Assembly (NCBI GenBank): GCA_023055355.1
Contig: JALJCS010000004.1
Coordinates: forward strand, 26,961,744 to 27,025,743
Length of the DNA stretch: 64,000 nucleotides
From: Agelaius tricolor
Taxonomy: Eukaryota > Chordata > Aves > Passeriformes > Icteridae
Reading direction: 5' to 3'
The notes below the pieces were generated by a model that did no database searches, was not told the origin of the DNA, and saw only the letters and a program-made list of their open reading frames with translations. Made by a program: the position numbers and the translations under genes. Positions 47,912 to 61,998 of the stretch are shown here, in pieces (position 1 is the stretch's first letter; every line of letters begins with the position of its first letter).

Positions 47912-50900
47912 GATCATGACAGATCACATTGTTGTTTGCATTCAGAATCCAGGATATTTAATTGTTCATGTTACCATGTTTGGTTGATGAGAAGCTCAAC
48001 ATGACTTGGTAATGTGTGCTTTCAGCACAGCAAACCCCCTGTTCCCTGAGCTGCATCATAAGAAGTGCAGCCCAAGAGGCTGAGGGAGGTGATTTTCTCC
48101 CACTAAGAAGTTGCATCTAATTCTAAATTAGTTGAACTATTAGGATCTCAAAAGTAACAGTGTGATGCTGAATTCTGGTCAGCAGTGCTTTTGGGGAGAA
48201 CAGGTACTTCTAAATACACCGTCCATACTTAGGTAACATACTACATGACTGGATACCTCAGAAAACGTTCCTCAAAAGGTTTTTGTACTACTTTCTCGCT
48301 GGCTGAGTATTTGCCCTTAGGAGGCATTGAAATACTTGTATCTGTGGACTGCATAAGGCCTAGGATTTCAGTTCTGCTGAAATCCAGTGGCATCTTGTCT
48401 TGGCCAGGCTATGGCAGAGTGGTTAAAACCTCTTGTAGCAACAAGGGCCATCTAAGTATCAACGGTGTAACTTATATTTACAGAGGTTTTCAAGTTAGAA
48501 AATAAGAAATTTAACTTCTAATTTCTGTGGTCTTCTGGGGATTTCCATGCACATTCCCTGGACTCATATGTGTATATCACAGTAGTTTGCAGACAGAAAT
48601 TATCACTCTGTCTCTTTAACAGGAAAAAGAGTACTGATTTTTTTGTAAACTAGCATTCTGGATTTAGCTGAAACATGGGCATGTGATTGAGTTTTATTCA
48701 TTTGTTCTTAGTTTGATCTTGACTTTTTTCAAATAATGCTGAATGAAGTTCCTACTAGAGTTGAAAATTACAGGTCTAACACTGGTTATACCCGAATGGT
48801 AATATACAAGGTGAATGATTGAATAATATCAGAACAGGAAAGCTTACTCTGGTATTCTTTTAATCAAATCTGAAAATGCATGAGTATGTTCAGCTGATAA
48901 GCATTGTATTTTTTTAATTTATCTTTGTTAATTTCATTCATGTAATGTTTCTGTGAGATTTCTTAAAATTGATTAAAATTATGGTTTATTTTTTCATTCC
49001 TACTGAGAATTTTTTTGTCCTGTATTTTTATGAAATCTTATTTTTAAATTAAAAAAAGTTTTTTTCTCTTCACTGAATTTCATTTACATTGATTTAAAAT
49101 TGTGTAAATTGTTTACTAATATTTTTCAGATGTTTGTAGATTTTTCTAATTATGTTATAGATTACTTTCACTGCTGTATATTTTTATTGTAACAAGTGAA
49201 AAAGCGACAATCCCAAATGACTCTTTTGAAAAAATGAACTGTGAAAAATTGCTGAATAGTTAGTGAGGTACTTACTATCTGATCTTTGTTGTTTGCTTTT
49301 AAGAGAAGAGCTGAATGCTGGTGGAAACATAAAAATAATAAAAATATTTCTCTGTTAGGAATGATCTATCAACTAATGTTGGTATACAACACTAGTTACA
49401 GCATTGGTTAATTTTCTTGCCTATAGTTACAGCCAGAGTAGGAACCTCTGATGCCGGTATCAACGAAGATTTATATAAATTGCCATTTTTCAAATTTCAG
49501 AAATAGAGTTTGGGGTTTATAATCTTCAGCTTGTATTTTTTCTTTTTTACAATGCATTAGATTGTTCATCCTTGGAGCAGTTTTTGATAAGAGTCAAATG
49601 AATCTGAATCAGCAGCTCTTCTGTTTTGTGTACATGGGAATTTATGTCAGATTTTGATGCAGAAAAATTTCACACACTTTGGTCTCTTTCAAATGAGATA
49701 CTGGCTTTAAAGATGTAAAAAGAAGTGTAGCAGTGGCCACAGGAAAAAAAAATTAGAGAGCAATCAAACAAAAGCTGCTGGGTGTGGTGCAGTGGTCTCA
49801 GCTTTAGAAGTACAGGGAAGATTTTAGACACCTAGGAAGATCACTGCAAGACTAGTAAACCCAAGGGGAAAAAACCAGTGGTTATGTCTGCATGGAAATT
49901 ATTAGCATAGCTGGACTGTGTCACTTCATTAATCAGGAGGCACAAACTACTTGGTGATGGTTTGTGGTACAGGCCTTGCATCTTCTGTTTCAACCCAAGA
50001 ACCAGATTCAGCTAATAACAGAAATAAAAATCACTTCCATAGTAATCTTTCCAGGCTTGTATGAGTGCATGCTATCTTTTCAATGTGTGGAAACTGGGAT
50101 CTATTCCCAGTTGCCCATAAAAGTAATTATAAAATGTACACTCCAGTATTTTTAGTGCCTAAGGCTCCTGAAAGTACTTCTGAATGTGTTGCTCCTGAAA
50201 GTATTTCTTAATGTGATTTGTCAATTTATAAACTGAATGAAACAGTATTTTTGAGTATAAAATTTAAGAGATGACCTGGTAGTACAGATGAACAAATACA
50301 TGCAAACACTCCTGTAGTCTGATTTATTACCCATATGAGCCAAAGTAATACTGATGTGGAAGTGCAGTTGGAGGGAAAATCTGACCTTGTGTACTTCAAG
50401 CTGAATAAATAGGCTCGAGGAAGGATGGAGGATGTGTTAGTCTGAATAAAAAGAAGCTAAGCTAAGCTGAAAAAAAAACTGGCCATAATTTGTATCAGTT
50501 ATAGCACGTTTTTTGTATGTCTTCTAGTTTCACAATAATTTTCTCATTAGACTTCCCATCTCAAAAACCTTCCCTTTGCTGAAAGATTAGTGTGACAACA
50601 GACACATGGAGCAAAGGCATTGTATGGATTAAGACAAAAAGCTGTATTTCAGTTGCACAGAGATAAACATAAACTGGATGGGTGCTGCTGAAAAGTAGCA
50701 ACTTTTTCAAGCCCAAGTAATAATTTATTCCCAAATACAGCATGATTTTGCTGTTTAGGATATGCTTCCTGACCTCACTTTTATTCCATGAAGCTTGGAC
50801 TTTCCTGTAGCTGGGGCCCAAACCCCCAAAAATCCAGTCTGTTGGCTGCCATAATGGGATCCTCTTTTTGGTAAGTATAAAGTGTAAGATATGTGAGTGT

Positions 50901-53900
50901 GGACAGTGCAGAAATTTGAGCCCTTTAGAGGGGGAATGTGATAATTTGTTTTGATATCTGATGGATGCTAACTCACTGGGTTAGACTGCAAGTCCGGGGC
51001 TCAGAATATCTGCCTTCAGTTCTCTGCGTAACCTGTGGTTCTCTTAGCAAAGACACCTGGGTTTCCAGCGAGGGAGTTGTACAAAGCTGCAGTGCTGAAG
51101 GTGTACTGCCCATGTCAGAGAAATCCGAATAATGCACTTCAGAAGAAACAGCCATATCCCACAAGTCACATAAGGAAGGAATTTGCCCCCCTAACGTCCT
51201 AGCAGTGCATAGGTGACTGGAATTTGAAGCATACGTGTTTTTCAGCTCATTCCCATGAACTTCTTAGACACATCAAGAAGAGAGATCACATAAGAAACTG
51301 TATTTAGTTTTCTACTTCAAATTTGGATTAAATTTAAGAATAACAGATGTGCATGTCAAAGGAAATCACCTGAGATAAATTTATTTTGCTTTCAAATATT
51401 AAAGCTTTATGTATATGCCTTTTTATAGAAAGTACTTGTAAGGAAATTGAAAATACCTTTCTGAATTTAATTTGGCTATTTTCTACACAGTTACATATTC
51501 AGGGCATATTCCTAGAAAAACATAAATGCAGCATGTGTATAGATGAAGACTAATTGTGGTTATTTTTCACTAACAGCCAGGACTGAAAATTTTTATTATA
51601 AGTCTCTTCATTCACCAGTAGTACATCTTCAGCATCATGAACTGTTCAGCTTTATGTCAAGGGTTTTTAATCTGGCACTGAAAAATCGCAATTTAGTTTC
51701 CATGTTCTGCTTCAATACTCCCAGAACAAAAAAGCTAAGTATTTTCCTTACACTAGTTAAATGATGTCATAGCCTCATAAATCTGAAAAAATATTGCTAC
51801 AGAGTCAAATGCAACAGGTACTACTTTCATATCCTTGGTTAGTGAAAAGCCACAGCAACATGGATGAACTAGGAAAGGAGCTGCAATGCCTTTTCTGCTG
51901 GTCCAAGTGTGTTCTTTTATTTAATTCTTTTTTGCTGCATATTGGAGAGTCAGGAGCCTTGTTTGACGAATAAAGCATGTATTTTTAACCTAATGTTGTT
52001 TTGAGATAGTGGAAGTAGCAGCACTGCATCCACAGCACACTAGGTGCAGATGAGGCTGCAAAGGAGTCTGTGAGTAGCAATGTGGCTCTGTGACCCTTAT
52101 TTCTTCTTGCTTGTTTTTGCAGATGAACAGAGAGAAGTAGCACCATCCTACATATTTCAGAGTAGCATCTCCCTGTTGGGTAGGTGATAAAATTTTTTTG
52201 CTAGGTTTATATTAATTTTCAAGTAATGGCAGTGAAAAAAAAAGTCTTACTTGGTCTTTTCATCCTTTCTGCTGCCATCAGTTCAGCTGCCTTTGTTCTG
52301 TTAAGCACAACTCCTTGGAGCTTTCCTGTGGAATAGCTGAGTTATGAATGGGTGCATCTGTCTGGGACACAGAGTGTACCCTTCCTGAAAATTGCCTAGA
52401 GATCTTACTTTTCAAAAACTAGACATTTCAACTGTGTCAAAACTGCAGATACTTGGAAGATGGAGCACTGATGGAACTGTTGAAGTTTAGCCTTAGTCAT
52501 GTCCAATTGATCAGATTTCTCACCTGCATGTCTTTTTCAAGCAACAAAATGATTCTGAATGTACTAGCCAGCCAAATTGATATCTATGCACCTTGGAGAG
52601 TATTCTCATTAAAATACAAGTGCTGTTTTCTGAAAAATTAATTCAAAAGCAGTTGAAAAGCAGAGGTTATGTTATATCTAAGATGTGTCACTCCCTACAT
52701 ATCTTACTTTATCTGCTTAGAAAAAAAAAAGAAAAAAGAAAATTTAGCTGTCACAGTTAAAATCGGTGTGCATGTATGATTCATAGGAACAATTTTCCTG
52801 TTTTGGAGAAGTCTGAATGAAACCATTATTCTAACAAATAGATCTTGAATTAATAAACACAGATGATACAGAGCAGTATTTAGTTGAAACAATTATCTCA
52901 ATTACATCTCTCTTGTTTGAGAAAGTCAACAATGGCAAATTTTCTGATAGTTATTTGCAGCTGATTCTGATAAAAGATTAAACTTTTTTAAGCATGTTTT
53001 TTCTGTTTATCAAATTTTGGGAAAAAAGACACATGAATGAGTGAAAGAGCAGTTTGTTTTCTCATAAAAGATAGGCAGTAAATAACATTAATGTATTGCT
53101 TAAAAGGGGTTGGAGAGAAAGGTACTATGTCTCCATCTAGGAGAATACTGATGAGGCCCCATATGTCCGCTTACCATTACTAGGTCTAATAAGGGTTTTG
53201 GCAAATGTACCTTAAAAGCACTTTCAGTTATAATGCCTAAAGTCTTTGAATGTGAAGGTCTGTATTGTATTACAGCTGTGGTTGTGTACAAAACCAATGC
53301 CATGGATGTTGAGCTGTATTTATTTATTGTGTAAAATGGATAGCAGATATGCAATGTGTACTTAGTTTGTGAGGAGGACAGCAACTCCAAGTTTAGTGAG
53401 CTCTTTGCAGAATTTTATCTCAATCCATATGTTTTGTGCAGTTATTTTACAAAGGCCCAAGGGCATTTGAAGGTAGAAATCTTTATCATTAACTAAATAT
53501 GTTGCAGTTATTATCACCCAGAGGAGCTGGCTAGGTGGTTAGAATAATTAATTCAATTTGTTTAATATGTCCTTAGAATTTTAAGTTGCTCAGATGAATT
53601 GAACTACATTATTATATAAAGTCCTTTCAGAAACAGGCTTTAAAAAACAGACCCTGCTGAGACCCTGGAGTAGTTTTCAGACAGGTAGTAATTTTCCCAG
53701 ATGTGAACTGAGTTAAATGTTATACTTCTTTCTATTTATATACACTTTGTTCATCTCTGTTGTAGCTTGCCGTTCTATGCTTCATTGGGGTATAGAAGGA
53801 TGATGCACTGAAAGAAATGGGGCTAGCCTCTTATAATGCTGCACCACTGAGCTCCCTGTGGACTTCTAATTACCCATGTTTTCTCTTACCTGCAGGTTTG

Positions 53901-55530
53901 TGGCATTTAATGGGGCAGCAGAGGATTTGTCAATTTGTTGAGTTACTTCATACCCTGCCCACAGTGTGCTAATCTTTATATGGTAAAACTGGACAAAAGG
54001 AAGATTTAGAAGCACATGAATATGAAAGAAAACACCTAAACAACAGGGCACGTCAAAACTTGTATCAAGTCACAATAACATTGTGCACAATGGCAATAGT
54101 CACAGTAGCAGGCATTGATAACTATCAGCATATATGGATAGGTAGCTAAATCACACGTGTGTAATCACAGGGATTACCTACTCAGTTAAAAAGCTAGTGC
54201 TTTTGTTGGGAAAACTCGATCCTCCCCTCTGGCATCAGACAGGTACCTGTGTGAGCTCCAGTGATCTGGCACCAAAACTCGAGGCAAAATACGTCTGCAT
54301 AGACCCTTCACACATCTGGTTTGCCTACCATGGGCTGCAAACTGAGGAATAGCCTGAAGTGCTGTTTGCTGGAACTGCACTAACCTTCCAGAACTGTTCA
54401 GGACAGAATTAGAGAGAAGATTATGGCAGATGCAAGCCTTTTAACAACAGGACAGGCACTCCAGCAGAAAAAGACTTGCTGAGAAATCAGAGGTCTTACA
54501 TTGACATCTTACATCTGCAGGGATTGCCTGTGTGGGACTCAGAGTGGTGATCTCTTGGAGGACCAATTAGAAATTGACCTTATGCCAAGGGAGGCATATG
54601 CTCAGCTGTGGGACAGCACAGCCTCTGTGACTGGCTGCAGCAGTAAAGACTCTCACAGTGTTGAGAGTGCGGCTGAACACTGTTTAAAAACCTCCTGTGC
54701 TTTCTGCCTTCCTGCATATATGAACTCATACAGGTAGTGCATTAGCATTCTTCACAGAATGGTGCTGGGCCTCACCCAGCCTGTAGCTGAGTGAAGTCAG
54801 AATTCTTGCTTAGCCTCTGGAGAGGATTATGATTACTATCAACATTATATAAGGAAGTCTCCTTTTGCTGACAGATGCTGTCAAAAACATTGATTGGTCC
54901 AGTGGAGTTAATAGGAAATAGAGTTCCTAGATATTTTAAGTAGGAACTTTTCTTTTAGTCCTGGCCTGTTCTCCCCCTTTTCTCACTTCAGCTGAAAATC
55001 ATTCAGGTGAAATCAATTGCAGCTATGCTACAATGCCTCACCCTACATAAAGCTTAACCATACCTCTGTAGTTTTCTCTTTACAAGCAGAATGGGCTTTC
55101 AGACTGTGAAAGGCATGAGGGTGTGAAAGAGCATGAAAATGCTCATCATGGGGAAATCATTAACCATTACTACCTGGGCAGCCAGGTCAGTGAAGATAAC
55201 CATAAGCCTTACTCAGAGATAAGCCAGTTAGCTACACTGATACCATTGGATTATTCTCAGCAGATACACACGATGCACCCCCAAACCAAGGAGACCTCAC
55301 TATCTGTGCCTCGTGTCTAATAACAAACCCCTTTTACATCATGCTGCCAAAAACATCAAAATGAAGTAAAGGATCTAAATATAAATATTGTTGGAAGAAA
55401 TTATCTGGAACAGGGCCTTCATCTTTCTTTGCACTTCACATTCTCCATTTTGTTTCATCAAAGAAAACTGGTGGAGACCATATTTTCTGCCCCAGCAACG
55501 TCATCTCTGGTTTGACCAGCACTCAAACCA
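47912..55530. other. Intergenic, no recognised gene or transposon
   Basis: 7.6 kb of mostly unique-looking AT-rich DNA. Many short open frames occur on both strands; none has a family resemblance, flanking splice sites in phase, or a coherent domain. An A-rich tract lies at 52719-52742. It is presumed to be the ZDHHC21-NFIB spacer. Confidence 0.5.
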
Positions 55531-55570
55531 AGGCACCTGCCATGCCCAGTAGGCACCTGCCATGCCCAGT
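55531..55570 (+). repeat. Perfect 20-base tandem duplication
   Basis: The unit AGGCACCTGCCATGCCCAGT occurs twice with no spacer and no mismatch. The exact identity indicates a recent or conserved duplication. The unit contains CACCTG, an E-box type site. Confidence 0.95.
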
Positions 55571-55896
55571 CCTTCTGCCTTGGGGGAGTTTGCTGTCAGG
55601 GCCTGGAGCTGGTATTTAACCACATGGGAAAATCCCTGTCCCTCAGCCAGTTATCCATCACATTCTTCCCATCCCAAGTATGGTTTGCAATACCAAGAAG
55701 TTACCTGGACAATCTCTAGCTAAGGAACAATGATTGCCAGTCATAATTCAACTCCCACATCTCCTTACCGTCGCTGAGGTAAGTAGTCCTCACACCTAAC
55801 TAGCTGATAGAAGACAGGCAGAATACTCAATATATGTGGTGACTATGGACTCAGTGTCAGGCCTGCTTGCCTTAGGCAAAGTAGCCCCAGAAGCCC

Positions 55897-56980
55897 TGTT
55901 GTGGGTTGATACTGGCTGGATGCCAGATGTCTACCAAAGCTGGTCTGTCTCTCCCCTCCTCAGCTGGAGAGAAAATATAATTAAAGGCCAGTTGAAATAA
56001 GGACAGGGAGAGATCACTTACTGATTACTGTTGTGGGCAAACTGATCCAGCTTGGGGAAATTAGTTGAATTTATTAACAATCAAAATCAGAACAGGTTTG
56101 TAAAAAGTAAAACAAATCCTAAAAACACCTTCCTCTCACTCCTCCCTTAATTGAGCCTTCCCAGGCTCAATTTTACTACAGATTCTCAACTTCCTCCCCA
56201 TCAGTAGTGCAGGGAGGCAGGGAATGTGTGTTGTGGTCAGTTCATCACATGTTGCTTATGCTGCTGCTCAAGGAGAGGAGTCCTTCCCCAGTGTGGAATC
56301 CCTCCCACAGGAGACAGTCCTCCATGAACTTTTGCACTCTCAGTCCATCCTTGCAGCTGCAGTTCTTCATAAACTGCTCCAGCATTAGTCACTTTCCACA
56401 GAGCACAGTCTTTCAGGAACAGGTTTCTCCAGCATGGGTCCCAGAGGTCACAAGTCCTGTCAGCAAACCTGCTCTAGCATGGGCTTCTCTCTCCACAGGG
56501 CCATAGATAAAGTGGGCTTTCCATGGAATCACAGCCATCTTTTGGGCATCTGCCTGCTCCTGCATCCTCAGTTGGCTGAAAGTGGATCTCTGCTCCAACA
56601 TGGGGCCTCCATGAACTGCAGGGACAGAGCTGCTTCATAGCTGCAGGGGAATCTCACATCCTGTGGTTGGAGCGCCTCCTTCCCCTCCTTCTGCACTGAC
56701 CTTGGAGTCTGCAGGGCTGTTTCTCTCTTCCGTGGCCGCAATTACTTCTGTGCAAGAACTATTTTTTTTTTTCTTTACCTTCTTTTTTTCTTCTTTTTCA
56801 CCTCTATTACAGAGGTGTTACTGCCATTGCTGATGGGCTCAGCCTTGCTCAGCAGTGGGTCCATCTCAGAGCTGGCAAACATTGGCTCGGCTGGACATGG
56901 GGGAAGCTTCCAGCAGCTTCTCACAGAACCCACCCCTGTAGCCTCCTGCTACCAAAACCCTGCTGCACAAACCCAATACA
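55897..56980 (-). mobile_element. ERV solo LTR (ERVL-like), minus orientation
   Basis: The block starts TGTTGTGGGTTGA and ends ACCCAATACA on the + strand, i.e. TG...CA termini. It contains hallmarks of a widespread avian LTR: GGACAGGGAGAGATCACT, TAGTTGAATTTATTAACAATC, repeated CTCCAGCATGGG/CCACAGGG units at about 56270-56600, CTTCTGCACTGACCTTGG, and CATGGGGGAAGCTTCCAGCAG near the right end. The sense direction is minus. The five bases on either side (AGCCC and AACCA) do not match, so the target duplication is lost or my ends are slightly off. No gag/pol/env remnants lie beside it. The + strand open frames in it are chance. Confidence 0.82.
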
Positions 56981-59900
56981 AACCACACAGAACTGCGGAA
57001 TCACTAGCAAAGGTTTCAAGTCTATCAAATTAGGAGAAGAAGTTGCCACTTCTGAGGGGTTACAAGCAAAGGAAATACCTGAGTTAAAAGGGAAGACAAG
57101 GCAGAAAATGTCTTGGAGCTAGCCTCATCTCACACCAAACTAACATCAATGCTAAACATAGAAAGATACATTGGGAACAACTAAAGTTGTGAAAATGAAT
57201 GTGAAACTGAACTAAAATAGATTAGGAACGTGTTGCATCAAGAAAATATGCCAATCTACTTTTTGTTTGGAAATAATTTATTTCCATGGCATGTTAAATA
57301 AAGGAAATCTGTCTAGACTCTTTTATGCATTTAATATCTCCAGTAATAACTGAGTTAGCCTGGAGATGTGAAGAACTGATTAGAAATTGTGAGGTGTGAA
57401 AAGAATGGGATAGAGCTAGCTGAGAGAAGAGCAGCAGTTGTGAACTGATACCTATGTGGCATACGTGGTTTCTCAGTAGTCTAAGTGCTATGTTTGCTCC
57501 AGAGGCAGGTGCTGGCTTTGAGCACCAGCAGCATCCCCACCACTCCTGCCCACCCTGAGTGCACTCAGCAGGGCTGTGAGGGCACAGTGTAGCACTGCAG
57601 TCTTTGGGCACTGTCGTGCAAAAGGAACAGCATTTCATGGCAGTGAAATGGCAAGGAGTCACTGTAAGGGGTGGGTTTGGCTTCCAAACCTTTACTGCTT
57701 ACAGTGTCCTAGGAAAGGGGAGCAATCAGCTTTGGTTTTTTTAGTACCTATGCCACCCCCTCAGATTTGCAATGCAGTCTGGGGTAAGGGCACTGCTTTC
57801 CCTAGAGCCCTCTGCTTTTACTGGCTCACAGTGAACACCATGTAAGTGTTTTGGTCTTGGCTGATAGGGCTGTTTTGGCAGCCACTGAACTGGAGATGGG
57901 CTGTAAGCAAAGTGCCTGCTCCACATCCAGTTACAAAAGTGCACTGTACTTGATAAAGCCTATCAGTGTGTCCCTCTCTTCAAAGAGAAGGTGAAAAGAA
58001 TCCATCCCTTCTTCTAAGGAGATTGTGAGCAGGCAGCATAATGACCTCCATTTATTTCTGGGCTTCTTAGCACTACATCTCAGGGGATACAATTCAGATT
58101 CGTATGATTCTCACATTGCTCATAGGGAGGAAATCCAATCCACAAATGGATGGATGGAGTATTATCCTGTACTCAACATTAAAGTCTACCCTCCTCATGA
58201 AACAGGTACTTACTGAATAAAGAATGCTTGTGTGAGGCACATAATTCTTAAATGTCAAACGTTTGTTTTTTTTTTTATAGCAAGTGTAACTCCACCTTCA
58301 CATTTGAATAATGGTTTTCCTTTGGGAAAAGTATTTTTAGACATGAAAAAAATTACATACTGCATTTAAAAAACTTTTTAAAAGAAATAAATATAAAAGA
58401 ATACTAGAAGTTTAGCGTGTTGATTTATTGTGCATTGGATTCATTATTGCACATTGATTATTTTGATGAAAATAATGCAAATGAATAATTTTCTTAAATT
58501 TTTCTTGTACAATTGAGCATTCGAGTTCTGGGCATGTCTCCATCATTGACTATCTGACTGTCTTCTGCCCAGTTTGCAATGTACTATAGCCCACAAGCAT
58601 ATATACATATGTATACAAGGTGCATCAGTACTTTTGACAAAATTAACTTGTATCATTATTCCTTTTTCAAGTTAAACAATCATATTTGCCTTTCAGTTGG
58701 ACTGATGGGTGCTTTTGAATATAACAACAGCTTTCACTTTGCCTTGCTAGTCAGCACTTCACATACATTACTTCAAAAAGCTATTTGAAACAAATACTTT
58801 AGCATTGCTTTTGTTCCTGAGTGTTATCAGGCCAGGACTGAGTCTCTAGCCTTTTGGAAGCCAGCTTGTCCACCCCAGATGGTCCCAAAAAGTGCTGTGC
58901 TAGGCCTGGAAGACTAGCAGGCACTTGTGACAGGAGAAACAGCAAGAGTGTTGGAAGAACACTCTCAGATGGCCTCCCTGTCAGCCTTCACTTTTACTTT
59001 CGGTGGCACTGCTACGGCTTCTCCTGGATCCTCTGCCAGGAATCTTTGTAACTTAACTGTGGAACTCTTCATATTCCTGGAAGTATCCTGCCATGTCTTG
59101 GACACTCTGGAGCTTCACAAAAGAAGAGGTATTTCTACCCACAAGAAAGAGAATGCTTAGAGGGAAGTGTCTGATTTTAAGAGGCCCAGAAAACAGCTCA
59201 ATAGGAATGACGGCTTTTCATCACTCTGGAAGTCAGCAAAGAGGTTTCTTGGGCAAATACTGCCATGGTTTAATTAATTTTTTAAAAGCTTTATTTGTCT
59301 CCTCACTAATGTCAAATGAGGAAATATAGAAAGGCTTAGCAAAGTTAATAGCAGGTATTCCCCACCTCCCCACCCCTATTACTGCCACGTTATAAAGGAA
59401 TAATCCAATTTATATTTTCCAGGGTACGTAACTCAGCCAAAGGCATCAGATTGTCAGGCTTTTGTAGCCATGTCCTGCTCCCTTAGTAGAAATGAAAAGA
59501 ACTAATGCCATTAAGGATGTTTCTGTGTGAGTTTATTTCAACAGGTTTTGCAGCTGCCAATGATGATGAATTAAAATATTTACCAGAAAACAGCAGGAGA
59601 AACAGGAAAGGTACATGCTGAGGAGGATTGTGGGGAAGTCTCCCTGGGTTCTGGAGATCAGCAGTCCTTCTGGATTCCCAAGAAGCTCTGAGGCAGGGCT
59701 GTATGCACCCCTAACTAAAGAAGGGAATGCCAAAGAGGCTTTCCAAACACCTATCTAAAACTTGTAAAATCTGTCACTGTAAATAGCTGGGACTGATCTC
59801 CCAGCTTCAGCCCATCACCAATGAGTGTGTGCAAGCGTGGAGGAGTTTGCTTTCTACAATTACTTTAATCTACAATACTAATTTGGGTCTCTGTCCCAGC

Positions 59901-61955
59901 ACTGCCTATCCTCCATAGGAGAGCAGTGTGAATTCTTACTTTGAGCCTATTAGTAGGGGTTGGAACCTTATAGAAATAAATTAAACATTCCTAAAGGTTC
60001 CTTCTGGGTATGAAATGGAACTGTTCCCTGGAGTAGAATCAAAAGCTGAATAAGCCTAGAGACAACAAACCTTACAAAAACCTAAACCTTTGGGGAAAAG
60101 CTAGATTGGCAATTATTTCCTAATGGAAGACAGATATTAGAAGTGGGTGAACTTGCTTGCATTTAATTTATTTTAAATTAGAAACAGATTTTAGTTCTGC
60201 AAAATTTTATATTTTCATACATGTCTTTTTCCTTTGAAAAGATTTTAAAAATGCTTAGCTAAAAGAAATTAATGTTAAATTCATTTGCAAAATTAATTTG
60301 AATAATCCAGCTCACTTGAAAATTCAAATTATTACACTTAAAAAAACTCCAAACTTATATCAATATGGAAGGCTGAATTACCTTGAAATTCATTGCTATT
60401 ATGTAACAAGCATATTGTACTGTATGCTTTCTTCAGAAATCTGTCTTTTTCTGAAAGGAAAAAGAGGTCATCTGAAAAATTTTGTCCAATAACATATTCC
60501 TATGTTGGTTATGACTGTATCTTCAAGCTGCATAGGAAATGTGGTCTCTCCACATATTACGGCATTTAAAAAATTCCACCTGCAGAACAGACATGGCTGG
60601 GAGAAAGGCAGACCTCCCAGCAGGCAGGAGGAGGCATGGGGGCAGCATGTGTGGGGGAAGCACTGCAGGCATTGTTTTCCTGGGTGCCAGAAATCCCCAT
60701 TCTGCCTTCAGCTAATGCCAGAAGGCAACATGCAGCAGCAGAAGGGAGGCTTATCATTAACTCTGTCTTTCCTGGATGTAAAAAAGCAAATATTCATGTG
60801 GTGCTTGTGGCTATAGGAGATGCATAGTCTTCCTGAAACTTCAGGAGCTTTCTAGGATGGAGCATCTCCACTGTTGACTGACTTAGGAAAAGAAGTTGCT
60901 GCAAGATTGGATCTGCTGTAGGCTGGACATCTGAGAGCAGCTTGAGACCTCTCAGCTAGCTACAGTGTGATAAAACTTTTATCCTCTTTTAAGCACAGTG
61001 AACTGGCTCATGATTACCTAAAGTGTGGGCTCACACTCCCAGCCGTCACAGTGCTTCTGGGGATTTGTGAATTGCCCTAGTAAGGCAGATTAGTGGCTGA
61101 AGCAATTGGTCTCTTCACCTGTGGTCAGACTTCAGTGGATGGGAAACTGCAGAGAATCTCCCTCTTCAATGTCAGTCCCATTTTTCCCTTGTGCTGGCAA
61201 ATATGCTTGTTAGGAGGTTTGAAGTTAGGGGTTATGTGTGAAAGCACATGTCCAGGGTTTATCTCACACCCACAGTTGACTGCTTTCTGTAGGCCCACTA
61301 TGATGAACATGTTAGTGAAGGCCACATGAAAGATTCAGCCTCAGGACATCTGCCTGTGTGCTGCTTGCCAAAAACTGGATAAAGCTCTGCTGCTGGTGCT
61401 CTCCATACCTTATAATGTTTATCACAAAGCCAGGCTGTTTGAGCAGGATGTAGGGTACAGAGCTGGAGTTAATCCTCCTGTGCCCTCTAAGTATGCTGAG
61501 TCGTCCCATAGCACATGATCATAGGCAGATTTTACAGTATTCAAAAATTTTCTCATGTCCCAGTTGATCACTGTGACCTAAATGAAATTAAAAAGGAAAC
61601 ATCCTCATCTATTATACAGAAACTCTTCTAGAAAGAGAGCTATGCAAATTTAGGGGATTGGGATGGCCAAAATCCCCATTAATTTTTGGTCTGACTTCTT
61701 TGATGCTCGCCTCATCAGTGTATTTAAAACGACTGAGAAACTGAGGCTGCAAGCCAACCTCAATAGCACACAGGGAGAAGGGAAAACGGTTCTTATCTTT
61801 TGATGTACTGCGTCCTGCTACAGAGCTGTTCTGTTTTCAGCATTCTGGACTGGCTCAGGGGGTCATTTCATTAGATGTTGTCAGTGTTTCAGGACCTCAG
61901 TAAATGGGCCCTTAACTCAGGAGTTGATCTTGTGGAAACAAGAAAAAAAAAGAGA
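56981..61955. other. Intergenic, no recognised gene
   Basis: No exon, RNA gene or identifiable transposon. GC is locally higher at 57490-57660 and 60590-60760, but neither is a CpG island. Poly-T at 58267-58278 is the only tract of note. Confidence 0.45.
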
Positions 61956-61956
61956 A

Positions 61957-61963
61957 AATAGTA

Positions 61964-61998
<35 letters not shown>
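61957..61998 (+). repeat. (TAA)n microsatellite
   Basis: A run of about 12 TAA units starting with AGTAATAGTAA, followed by a TTG/CTG/TTA-rich stretch to about 62040. Confidence 0.93.

Noticed and set aside
56207..57033. + strand open frames of 60-100 residues
   Set aside because: They lie within the LTR and match no retroviral or host protein.
58025..58216. 63-residue frame with a fairly protein-like composition
   Set aside because: No homology recognised, no in-phase splice sites or poly(A) signal paired with it; length is expected by chance.
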